A stretch of DNA of 64,000 nucleotides, taken from assembly GCA_902635865.1 (NCBI GenBank), contig CACPPD010000001.1, positions 175,495 to 239,494 on the forward strand, written 5' to 3'. The notes under the pieces are model-generated. The model saw only the letters and a program-made list of their open reading frames with translations, was not told the DNA's origin and searched no databases. The stretch is from an uncultured Pelagibacteraceae bacterium (GTDB taxonomy: Bacteria; Pseudomonadota; Alphaproteobacteria; Pelagibacterales; Pelagibacteraceae). The translations under genes were made by a program, and so were the position numbers. Shown piece by piece: positions 25,755-34,042 of the stretch (the stretch's first letter is position 1; each line of letters opens with the position of its first letter).

Positions 25755-25783
25755 TTTTTACTAGAACTTATTTATTATGTCAA
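25755..25783 (-). promoter_or_regulatory. sigma-70 promoter of metX
   Basis: On the minus strand, a perfect TTGACA (25778-25783) is followed after 17 bp by TAAAAA (25755-25760). Transcription would begin just at the 5' edge of the riboswitch, which supports both calls. The -10 box is weak (TAAAAA instead of TATAAT). Confidence 0.6.
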
Positions 25784-25856
25784 TTTTTTAAAAAATCCTC
25801 TTATTCTCTATAAAATTTTGTAATTTTATCTATAAAGAGCACATAAATTAAAAAAA

Positions 25857-26942
25857 ATGATAACTCCAAATTTCAAAAAATTTAAAATTGAGGCTTATAG
25901 GCCTGGTAAATCAAAAGTTAAGAAACTTAAGAACGTGATTAAGCTTTCTGCAAATGAGTCTGCTTTAGGTATGAGCCCTAAAGCAAAGAAAATAATATCA
26001 AATAAAAATCTGAATTTAGACAAATATCCAGATGGAAAATCTCAAAATTTAAGAAAAGCAATATCTAAAGCTTATAAATGTAATTTTGAGAAAATTATTT
26101 GTGGCGCTGGTTCAGATGAAGTTATTCAAATGCTCTGTCAGTTGTTTTTAAACCCAAAAGATGAGGTTGTGGTACCAAAGTACAGTTTTTTAATGTACAG
26201 AATTTACTCAAAAATTGTAGGTGCAAAAGTTGTATTTGCAAAAGAAATTAATTTTAAAGTCTCAGTAAATGAAATTTTAAAAAAAATAACAAAAAAAACT
26301 AAAATTGTGTTTATAGCTAACCCAAACAATCCTACAGGAACTTACTTAACTAAAAAAGAAGTTTTAGAATTAAGAAAAAGATTAAATAAAAAAATTTTAC
26401 TAGTTATAGATGATGCCTATACAGAATATATGAAAAACAAAGATTATTCATCTGGGTTAGATTTGTTTAAAAATAAAGACAATGTTTTCATCCTTAGAAC
26501 TTTTTCTAAAATGTTTGGATTAGCTTCTCTGAGAGTAGGTTGGGGATATGGATCAAAAAAAATAGTTGATGCGCTAAATGTTATAAAACCACCATTTAAT
26601 GTAAATGGTATTGCTCAATTAGCTGCCACCGAGTCACTGAAGGATAAAGCTTTTATAAATAAATCGATTAGACATAATTTATTATATTCTGAAAAAATTA
26701 AGAAATTTCTTGAGACATATAATATTTTTTCAAATTCAGTTTCAGCAAACTTTTTGTTACTTAATTTTGAAAAATGCAGATATTCAGCAAAATTTCTGTA
26801 TGAAAAACTTAAAAATAAGGGAATTATTTTAAGATCAACAGAAGATGGTTATCATATAAAGAATAAATTAAGGTTAACTATTGGATCTAAAAAAGAAAAC
26901 TTAAAATTTATGAGTGTTATTAAGCAAGTATTAAAAAAATGA
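25857..26942 (+). CDS. hisC: histidinol-phosphate / aromatic aminotransferase
   Basis: PLP-dependent class I/II aminotransferase of the HisC family (histidinol phosphate, often also aromatic amino acids). The N-terminus has KLSANESALGMSPKA, and the PLP lysine is Lys218 in RTFSKMFGLASLRVGWG. The 361 residues are complete. tyrA overlaps its end by 4 bp (ATGA), and hisC-tyrA pairs suggest the enzyme also serves tyrosine and phenylalanine synthesis. The gene is read divergently from metX. Confidence 0.9.
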   Translation: MITPNFKKFKIEAYRPGKSKVKKLKNVIKLSANESALGMSPKAKKIISNKNLNLDKYPDGKSQNLRKAISKAYKCNFEKIICGAGSDEVIQMLCQLFLNPKDEVVVPKYSFLMYRIYSKIVGAKVVFAKEINFKVSVNEILKKITKKTKIVFIANPNNPTGTYLTKKEVLELRKRLNKKILLVIDDAYTEYMKNKDYSSGLDLFKNKDNVFILRTFSKMFGLASLRVGWGYGSKKIVDALNVIKPPFNVNGIAQLAATESLKDKAFINKSIRHNLLYSEKIKKFLETYNIFSNSVSANFLLLNFEKCRYSAKFLYEKLKNKGIILRSTEDGYHIKNKLRLTIGSKKENLKFMSVIKQVLKK

Positions 26943-27835
26943 AAAATATTTTAATTATTGGCTGTGGATTATTAGGATCATCTTTATTAAGGCGTATTAC
27001 CAAAAAAAAAATAGCAAAAAAGATATTTATTTATGAAAAATCAAAAGCAAATATTGCTAAGATAAAAAGATTAAAATTACCTGGAACAATTGTAAAATCA
27101 TTAAAGGAAGGTGCAAGTAATTCTGATTTAATCATCTTTTGTACACCAATGAGTGAATACAAAAATATTATTTTAAAAATTAATAAATTTATACAATCGA
27201 AAACATTGATTACAGATATTGGTTCTTCAAAAATTGAAACTTCTAAAATTATAAATAAATTTTTAAAGAAAGGTATTAATTGGATTCAAAGTCACCCGAT
27301 AGCTGGATCAGAGGTCAGTGGACCAGAGCATGGTAAAGAAAATATGTTTACTGGTAGATGGTGCATAATAATTAAAGAAAAAAATATTAAAAAAAATAAG
27401 ATAAATATTCTAACTAAGTTTTGGAAAAAAATTGGAGCAAAAATAGTTTTTATGAGCGCTGAAAAACATGACAAAATTTTTTCTATTACTAGTCATTTAC
27501 CACACTTAATTGCATATAATCTGGTGAAATCCGCACAAGATTTTGAGAAAAAACAAAATTATGAGCTAATCAAATATAGCGCTGGTGGATTACGAGATTT
27601 TTCTAGGATTGCAGCATCAAATGAAATCATGTGGAGAGATATTTTTTTTAACAATAAAAATAATATTTCAAAGGCGATTGATTTATTTATTAAAAATTTA
27701 AATCAATTTAAAAAAGATATTAATTCAAAAAATAATAAGTCTATCATAAAGAAACTTATTCAGACCAAAAAAGTAAGGTCAAAAATCATCAAATTAAAAC
27801 AAGATATAGACAAGCCTGACTTTGGAAGAAATTAA
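26939..27835 (+). CDS. tyrA: prephenate/arogenate (cyclohexadienyl) dehydrogenase
   Basis: NAD(P)-dependent oxidative decarboxylase in tyrosine synthesis. The Rossmann motif is GCGLLGSSLLRRI. The catalytic His is in SHPIAGSEVSGPEHG, and a second conserved stretch is ITSHLPHLIAYNLV. The 298 residues form a monofunctional TyrA with no chorismate mutase. It overlaps hisC by 4 bp upstream and the convergent NlpC/P60 gene by 4 bp at the stop. Prephenate versus arogenate preference is unresolved. Confidence 0.9.
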   Translation: MKNILIIGCGLLGSSLLRRITKKKIAKKIFIYEKSKANIAKIKRLKLPGTIVKSLKEGASNSDLIIFCTPMSEYKNIILKINKFIQSKTLITDIGSSKIETSKIINKFLKKGINWIQSHPIAGSEVSGPEHGKENMFTGRWCIIIKEKNIKKNKINILTKFWKKIGAKIVFMSAEKHDKIFSITSHLPHLIAYNLVKSAQDFEKKQNYELIKYSAGGLRDFSRIAASNEIMWRDIFFNNKNNISKAIDLFIKNLNQFKKDINSKNNKSIIKKLIQTKKVRSKIIKLKQDIDKPDFGRN

Positions 27836-28581
27836 TATTTTATTCTAGATACTTTTTTTACCTTTAACTTGGCAGTTTTTTCAATTCTGTTAATAGTTTC
27901 TATAATTGGCATAATAATTACTTTTCTTTCTGGACCATAAGCATGAATTAGTTGTTTGGAATTTAAACACATAGCAACATGACCTTTCCAAAAAATAATA
28001 TCTCCTTTTTTAAATAGTTTTTTCTTTAAATTCTTTTTTGTATATTTGATTTGATCTTTTGTATCTCTTGGATAAAACGAATTATTGTAACAATAAAATA
28101 TTTGCAATAAGGCTGAACAATCAATACCTTTAAATGTTTTTCCACCCCAAACATATTTTACATTGAGAAATTTTTTAAATATTTTTGTAAAATTATTTTC
28201 TTTATGGTTTATTTTTTTAATATCAGCTTTTTTAATCCATTTATTTTTTTCAATTTTTACGTAATTCTTATTTTGTTCAAATACAGATAATTTGGATGCA
28301 AGTGGAAGGCAACTGTTAGTTCCAATTCCAGGTTTTTTATAAATTTTTGCTTTTAGTGAATTGACTTTATAATTGGGGCTAAATTTTTCTATATATTTTG
28401 AATTTTTTATATAACCCTTATAATTGTCAAATAAAGTTTTAATTTTTATCCAATTTTTATTTTTTGCTAATATTTTGAATTTTTCACCATGAATAATTTG
28501 TGAAGTTACCTCAGATCTTTTCGAAGGATTTTTGTAAATATTCGAAAAATTACCTATGAAATAAAAATTATTTTGCACCAA
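27832..28581 (-). CDS. NlpC/P60 cysteine peptidase with SH3-like domains
   Basis: Likely a cell-wall dipeptide hydrolase (gamma-D-glutamyl-diamino acid type). The C-terminal half (about 135-249) has the NlpC/P60 catalytic set Cys155 (KGIDCSAL), His201 (WKGHVAMCL) and His213 (LIHAYGP). The N-terminal half (1-125) holds two SH3-like beta segments. I see no signal peptide, so it may act on recycled peptides in the cytosol, or be exported by another route. It overlaps the neighbouring ampG-like permease by 14 bp, which fits murein-peptide recycling. Confidence 0.85.
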   Translation of the reverse strand: MVQNNFYFIGNFSNIYKNPSKRSEVTSQIIHGEKFKILAKNKNWIKIKTLFDNYKGYIKNSKYIEKFSPNYKVNSLKAKIYKKPGIGTNSCLPLASKLSVFEQNKNYVKIEKNKWIKKADIKKINHKENNFTKIFKKFLNVKYVWGGKTFKGIDCSALLQIFYCYNNSFYPRDTKDQIKYTKKNLKKKLFKKGDIIFWKGHVAMCLNSKQLIHAYGPERKVIIMPIIETINRIEKTAKLKVKKVSRIKY

Positions 28582-29944
28582 TTTTAATTTTGTTTTTAAT
28601 TAACCACAAACAAATTAATGATGGTATTACCATTATAGTCGTTAAAACAAAAAATGTTCCCCAATCTCCATTTAACCAGTCAACTAGAGCTCCTGAGGAT
28701 GAAGCTAAAGTAGTACGACCAGCAGTACCAATTGAAGCAAGCAATGCATATTGTGTGGCTGTATAAGTTCTATCAACTAGTAATGATATAAATGCAACAA
28801 ATGCTACAGTTGCAAAAGCTGCTGTGATGTCATCAGCTATAACTGCAATTGCAAATAAAATTTCTGATTTTCCAGTCCATGCTAAAACTGCAAATAAAAG
28901 ATTGGTCATAGCCATTAACCCACCAGCATAGAACATAGTTTTAATTGTTCCAGCTCTCATGGCCATTACTCCACCCAACAAAGTAAATACAACTGTTGTT
29001 ATCCAGCCAAGACCTTTTGAAAAAATTGCAATTTGACCTTTGGAGAAACCAATTTCTTTATAAAAAACAATAGACATTCTACCCATAAATGCCTCACCTA
29101 TCTTAAACAAGAAAACAAATCCTAAAATTCCAGCTGCAATGGCAAAACCATTTTTTCTAAAAAAACTAATAATAGGTCCGCCTATAGTTCCTGTAATATA
29201 AGCGATAAAGTTTGTAATAATATTTCTAGACCCAAGTTTTCCCTCAATTAATTTGTCCGTTTCTCTCTGTTTTGCTTGTCTGCTTGTCTCTATAGGTTCA
29301 TGAACAAACATTAATCCGATATTCATTAAAATTATTAAAATACCTAAAATTAAAAAAGTTGCTTGCCAGTAGTCAGCTACCCCTAGGTTTTCAAAAAATT
29401 CTGCAGTAAATAAAGCAACAACTCCACCTAATTTATAACCTGTCCACCAACCAACAACAGCCATGGCTGCGCCTGCAGCCATTGATTTTCCTTCATTTTC
29501 ATTTATCTGTTCAATTCTTAATGCATCCACAGTTATATCTTGGGTTGCTGACGCGATAGCAATAATTAAACCTACAGTAATTAATAAAGCCAAATTTTCA
29601 GTTGGATTAATCACACTCCAAACAACAAGACTTAACAAAATAATTAATTGCATCAAAACTATCCATCCTCTTCTATGACCTAATTTTTTTGTTAGTATAG
29701 GAATTTGAATTCTATCTATAATGGGAGCCCACAAATAATTGAAAGCGTATACTCCAAAAATTAAACCTGCCCATCCAATTGTTGATCTACTAAGACCTTC
29801 TTCTTTAAGCCAAAGACTTAAGCTACTTGCAATTAATACCCATGGAAATCCACTTATTGCACCTAATAAAAGAATTCTTACCATTCGAATATCTTTATAA
29901 ACTGCAAGAGAATCAAGCCATGTTTGTTTCTTTGTTTCAGACAT
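28568..29944 (-). CDS. ampG: AmpG-like MFS permease (muropeptide transporter family)
   Basis: Inner-membrane major facilitator protein with about 12 predicted membrane segments. It resembles AmpG, which imports GlcNAc-anhydroMurNAc peptides for wall recycling. The start at 29944 (MSETKKQ) is chosen because the longer frame from 29959 runs into the trkH end. Features include LLGAISGFPWVLIASSLSLW, the loop GHRRGWIVL after TM2, and ASATQDITVDALRIE in TM4-5. The neighbouring NlpC/P60 peptidase supports a wall-recycling role, but the exact substrate is inferred. Confidence 0.8.
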   Translation of the reverse strand: MSETKKQTWLDSLAVYKDIRMVRILLLGAISGFPWVLIASSLSLWLKEEGLSRSTIGWAGLIFGVYAFNYLWAPIIDRIQIPILTKKLGHRRGWIVLMQLIILLSLVVWSVINPTENLALLITVGLIIAIASATQDITVDALRIEQINENEGKSMAAGAAMAVVGWWTGYKLGGVVALFTAEFFENLGVADYWQATFLILGILIILMNIGLMFVHEPIETSRQAKQRETDKLIEGKLGSRNIITNFIAYITGTIGGPIISFFRKNGFAIAAGILGFVFLFKIGEAFMGRMSIVFYKEIGFSKGQIAIFSKGLGWITTVVFTLLGGVMAMRAGTIKTMFYAGGLMAMTNLLFAVLAWTGKSEILFAIAVIADDITAAFATVAFVAFISLLVDRTYTATQYALLASIGTAGRTTLASSSGALVDWLNGDWGTFFVLTTIMVIPSLICLWLIKNKIKIGAK

Positions 29945-29946
29945 AA

Positions 29947-30470
29947 TTAATTTCTCCAAAAAGATGGTAAGAACAATACTAATATTGCAAACAACTCAAG
30001 TCTACCTAAAATCATACCTACAGTTAAAATCCATTTAGAAATATTGGGCAAAGATGAAAAATCTCCATTAGGCCCGATAATAGGTCCTAAACCTGGACCA
30101 ACATTTGATATTGATGTTGCCGCTCCAGAGATAGCAGTTATAAAATCGAGGCCTGTTAATGATAATAATGCAGCTAAAATAAAAAAAATAACAAAGTAAA
30201 AATAAATAAATGAAATTATTGATGCAATAAATTTATCATCAACAGATCCTTGATCGTATTTAATTACAAATATTCCCTTGGGATATATAATTTTTTTTAA
30301 TTGATTTAATATAAATAAATATAGAATTTGAATTCTAAAAATTTTGACTCCACAAGTAGTTGATCCAGCACAGCCCCCAATAAACATTAATGCAAGAAAT
30401 ATTGTTATAGGAAAACTTCCCCAACCGTCGAACTCAGCATTTACATAACCTGCTGAACTTAATAAAAATA
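29947..30470 (-). pseudogene. trkH: TrkH-family potassium transporter, 3' fragment only
   Basis: C-terminal part of a TrkH/KtrB K+ channel subunit. The reading frame continues upstream of the first ATG (30387) through SSAGYVNAEFDGWGSFPITI, the pore-loop region, to FIGGCAGSTTCGVK and a final pore repeat with NVGPGLGPIIG. About two thirds of the usual 480 residues are missing. Recognisable TrkH sequence stops around 30455-30470, where typA sequence in the opposite orientation begins. The gene is therefore cut at a junction, not shortened by a point mutation. It ends 2 bp before the ampG-like gene. Confidence 0.85.
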
Positions 30471-30475
30471 AACCT
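30455..30475. other. head-to-head junction of truncated trkH and truncated typA
   Basis: On the left, minus-strand codons read as TrkH up to about 30455-30470. On the right, plus-strand codons read as TypA from about 30470 (KPFAMLSTLLYADSF). In the plus frame a TAA at 30446-30448 closes the typA frame just upstream. Both genes lose their 5' parts at the same point. No insertion element, target duplication or repeat of useful length is visible; the join lies in an AT-rich run (AATAAAAATAAACC). Confidence 0.8.
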
Positions 30476-31690
30476 TTTGCAATGTTGTCAACGCTACTTT
30501 ATGCAGATAGTTTTTTAGGAAGAAGTTTAGTTGGAAGAATTGCACAGGGAACTGCGCGAGCTAATCAATCTATAAAAGCAATCAATTTAAATGGTGAAAA
30601 AGTTGATGAAGGAAAATTAACAAAAATTTTTAGATATGAAGGTACAAAAAAAGTTCCAATAGATGTTGGCGAGGCTGGGGATATCGTAGTTGTAGCGGGG
30701 TTAGAAAAAGCAAATGTTGCTGATACGATATGTGACTTAGAGGTAAATGAGCCAATCCCTGCGACACCAATAGATCCTCCTACAATGTCAATTACAATTA
30801 CTGTAAATACTTCACCCTTAGCTGGAACTGAAGGTAAAAGACTAACCAGCACCCAAATAAGAGATAGATTAGTTCAAGAGGCACAAAATAATGTTGGAAT
30901 TACATTTTCTGAAAACGAGGGAAAAGACTCTTTTGTTGTTAGTGGTAGAGGTGAGTTGATGTTGGAAATTCTTTTAACTCAAATGAGAAGAGAAGGTTTT
31001 GAAATGACAGTTAGTCCTCCAAAAGTTTTATATAAAACTGATGAAAGTGGAAACAAACTTGAGCCAATTGAAGAAATTACTATGGATCTTGATGAACAAC
31101 ATTCATCAAAAGTAATTGACTCAATGAACAGAAGAAAAGGTAAACTAATAGAACTCAAAGATACTGGAACCAACAAAAAAAGATTAATTTTTCATGCGCC
31201 TACTAGAGGTTTAATGGGCTACACAAGCAGATTTCTTACACTTACAAAAGGAAATGGAGTGATCAACAGAATATTCCATAGCTATGGTACTTTTGAAGGA
31301 GAGATGGAAGGTAGAAGAAATGGAGCATTAATCTCAATGGAGCAAGGAAAAGCTGTTGCATTTGCTATCTTTAACTTACAGGCACGAGGAGAAATGTTTG
31401 TTACACATAATGACTCTGTTTATCCTGGAATGATAGTTGGTCTTTCGCCTAAACCAGGTGATATGATTATTAATGTAATGAAGGGTAAAAAATTGACTAA
31501 TATGAGAACTCAAGGTACTGATGAGAATGTTGTTCTTACACCAGTAAGAAAGATGTCAATTGCAGAACAATTAAGTATGCTGAATACAGATGAAGCTTTA
31601 GAGATAACACCAGACTCATGCAGATTAAGAAAAGCAATTCTTGATCCACACGAAAGAAAAAAAAGCGAAAAAGCTATAGCTGCAGCCTAA
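30470..31690 (+). pseudogene. typA: translational GTPase TypA/BipA, 3' fragment lacking the G domain
   Basis: TypA is a ribosome-binding GTPase of the EF-G family, needed under stress and cold in many bacteria. The visible 400 residues start in domain II (LLYADSFLGRSLVGRI). They cover domain III (EGKRLTSTQIRDRL, SGRGELMLEILLTQMRREGFE), domain V (APTRGLMGYTSRFLT) and the TypA-specific C-terminal domain (GKKLTNMRTQGTDENVVLTP). The roughly 200-residue GTP-binding domain is absent. An ATG exists at 30482, but it corresponds to an internal methionine. The 3' end is intact and overlaps the convergent YczE-like gene by 4 bp. Confidence 0.88.
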
Positions 31691-32334
31691 TCAAAAGTTT
31701 TATTAACTAAATAAAGTCCTAAAGCAACACAAGGACCTATGCCAAATGCAAATAATAAAGTTCCAACCCCAACTGTTCCTCCTAAATACCACCCAATACT
31801 TACAACTGAAATTTCTAATGTACCTCTTACAACAGCTATAGGAAAATTAGTTAATTTTTGTAATCCTATCATTAATCCATCTCTAGGACCGGCTCCTAAA
31901 TTAGATACCAAGTAAATACCACCACCTATTCCAACCATGATTACAGAAATTACAGCTAATAATAATTGATAAATATAATTTGATGGTGTTGGAACATATT
32001 TAATGCAAAGATCAATCATAATTGCAATTATCAATGCATTAAATATTGTACCCATTCCTGGTTTTTGCCCAAGAGGGATCCATAAAATTAAAACAGCAAT
32101 ACTTATTAATAATGTGATAGTTCCAATACTTAAATTAACATTTAAGGAAATACCTTGGGCTAAAACACTCCAAGGAGAGGCTCCTGTAAATGAAACAATT
32201 AACAATCCTTCACCCAATCCAAATAAAGACAAACCAAAACATAAGAAAAAAAATGTAGAAAACTTTGGTTTAAAATTAAATGGTTTTTCAGAACTCCATT
32301 TTACTTTTGGAATTTTTTTTATTTTTAAAAACAT
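31687..32334 (-). CDS. YczE/YitT-like integral membrane protein
   Basis: Membrane protein of 215 residues with about five to six hydrophobic segments after a basic N-terminus. GEGLLIVSFTGASPWSVLAQGIS and SNLGAGPRDGLMIGLQK are the two glycine-rich repeats typical of the YczE/YyaS/YitT group. Members of this group have no firmly known function. It is convergent with typA (4-bp overlap) and divergent from the following exported protein, with a 53-bp gap. Confidence 0.75.
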   Translation of the reverse strand: MFLKIKKIPKVKWSSEKPFNFKPKFSTFFFLCFGLSLFGLGEGLLIVSFTGASPWSVLAQGISLNVNLSIGTITLLISIAVLILWIPLGQKPGMGTIFNALIIAIMIDLCIKYVPTPSNYIYQLLLAVISVIMVGIGGGIYLVSNLGAGPRDGLMIGLQKLTNFPIAVVRGTLEISVVSIGWYLGGTVGVGTLLFAFGIGPCVALGLYLVNKTFD

Positions 32335-32387
32335 AATTGTAATAAGCTATATCTATTAATGAAGAAATCTAATATTGTAACCAGCAA

Positions 32388-33068
32388 ATGAAAAGGTTTG
32401 CAGTTATTTTACTTGTTATATTTTTCTCATCAATTTCTCTAGCTCATATAGGTCATTATAACAAATTTGACAAAATAGAAATGGAGATCTTAAGAAATGA
32501 TGAAGTTATTGGATATAACAATTATTATTTTAAAAGAGAAGATGAAAAAACGATAGTAAAAAATCAATATAAATTTGAGGTAAAATTACTATCTGCAACA
32601 ATATTTAAAGTAGAGGGATATGGAGAAGAAATTTATTTAAATGATAAATTGATATCTTTTCAATCAAAGACAGTTCAAAATAAAAAAGAAAAATTTGTAA
32701 ACTTAAAACTAGATAAAAATAATGAAAAGTTTGATATTAAAGGATCTTCATATTCAGGTGAAGCTTCAGTAAAAAATATTATTGGAAATTGGTGGAGTCA
32801 TAAAATTTTACAAGCAGAAAGCCAAATAAGTCCTATTTCTGGAAGTATAAAAGAACAAATAGTTACTTTTATTGGTAAGGAAAATATTTCAATTGATGGC
32901 AAACAATACGAAACAGATCATTTCAAACTCACATCTAAAGATATGTCTCTTCCAGAGGATAAAAAATTAAATTTTGATATTTGGCTTGATAAAAAAACCT
33001 CAGTTATTGTCAAAGTCACATATGAAAGAATGGGAAATTGGGAGTATCGCTTAAAAAAACTTGAATAA
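32388..33068 (+). CDS. exported protein of unknown function (DUF6134/DUF3108-like)
   Basis: I do not recognise a defined function. The 226 residues start with a clear signal peptide (MKRFAVILLVIFFSSISLAH), then a beta-rich body with many short alternating segments. WRVIGYN-like text near residue 40 (EVIGYNNYYFKRE) and GNWWSHKIL near 140 recall small periplasmic proteins grouped as DUF6134. There is no cysteine lipobox. It is a single gene, convergent with the downstream oxidoreductase (2-bp gap). Confidence 0.6.
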   Translation: MKRFAVILLVIFFSSISLAHIGHYNKFDKIEMEILRNDEVIGYNNYYFKREDEKTIVKNQYKFEVKLLSATIFKVEGYGEEIYLNDKLISFQSKTVQNKKEKFVNLKLDKNNEKFDIKGSSYSGEASVKNIIGNWWSHKILQAESQISPISGSIKEQIVTFIGKENISIDGKQYETDHFKLTSKDMSLPEDKKLNFDIWLDKKTSVIVKVTYERMGNWEYRLKKLE

Positions 33069-33070
33069 AA

Positions 33071-34042
33071 TTATTTATTTATTTTTTTATAAAGATCGTT
33101 TGCACTTATCCATCCTGCCTCTACTCTAGGACCCACAAACCAGTCTCCACACACTCCTAAATTAAATTTATTACTCCAATAACTTTTAATTTTTAAAGAT
33201 CTAGAATTTGAAGAATATTTCCAACCATGATTTAATGAAGTTAATATTTTTGTTTTTTTAATTCCAGTAAATTTAAAAAATCGATCAATTAAAATCTTTG
33301 AATTTTTTTCTTTATTTTCTCTATTTTTATTTATTTTTTTATTTGCCCATAGGTTTGTACTTTGTAAAGTCCATAAATCATTTTTACTTTTAAATCTTTT
33401 TTTACTATTTTCTTTAGCGGCCCACCCTAAAATTTTATCGTTAAATAAATAGCTTGAAACGTTTTTATTTGTTTTTTTAATTTCAATCATGACTGTAATA
33501 TTCGCATCCATTTTGATTTTTTGCTTAATGAATGGATCCTTAATGAATTTTTTTGATAATTTTTTTAATTGCGGGAATGGGCAAGTTAATACTAATTTAT
33601 CATAATATTTTGTTTGATTGTTCTTAAAGACTAGCTTCCATTTTTTGTTTACAAATTTTATCTTCTTTAACTCACATTGAAAATTACAATTTATATTCTT
33701 TATTAAATATTTGCTAATATCATTGTTGCCTTTGCAGCCAATTATTTTAACATGATTTTTATTTTCTTTTTTTAACTTATGTAAAAAAACATGTTTGCCA
33801 CCCCATTTTTTTAGAATTTTTTTTTTAAGTAAATTTGTAACAAATTTTTTAAATTTAATTGTTTTTGGAGAAATATATTGTGCCCCATGGTCAAATCCTT
33901 TTGACTTATTTAATCTTTTAAAAGAAGATCTACCACCTGGACCTCGAGCTTTGTCATAAATATGTACAGAATTTTTTTTACTTAATAAATTAGCTATTGT
34001 TGCTCCAGAAATTCCAGAGCCAATTATGCAATAACTACTCAT
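33071..34042 (-). CDS. FAD-dependent amine oxidase-like (renalase-type) oxidoreductase
   Basis: Flavoprotein of 323 residues. The N-terminal FAD motif is CIIGSGISGATIANLLSKK, then DKARGPGGRSSFKR and FDHGAQYIS, a pattern of the renalase/NAD(P)-binding amine-oxidase group. The C-terminus has LGVCGDWFVGPRVEAGWISA, the usual flavin-contact segment. It is very Lys-rich. Substrate is unknown. Its start overlaps the tldE/pmbA stop by 4 bp, so it is likely co-transcribed with tldDE. Confidence 0.78.
   Translation of the reverse strand: MSSYCIIGSGISGATIANLLSKKNSVHIYDKARGPGGRSSFKRLNKSKGFDHGAQYISPKTIKFKKFVTNLLKKKILKKWGGKHVFLHKLKKENKNHVKIIGCKGNNDISKYLIKNINCNFQCELKKIKFVNKKWKLVFKNNQTKYYDKLVLTCPFPQLKKLSKKFIKDPFIKQKIKMDANITVMIEIKKTNKNVSSYLFNDKILGWAAKENSKKRFKSKNDLWTLQSTNLWANKKINKNRENKEKNSKILIDRFFKFTGIKKTKILTSLNHGWKYSSNSRSLKIKSYWSNKFNLGVCGDWFVGPRVEAGWISANDLYKKINK

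Noticed and set aside
32003-32359. Plus-strand open frame of 118 codons opposite the YczE-like gene
   Set aside because: It is antisense to a membrane protein gene with a convincing topology; no start signal and no recognisable domain.
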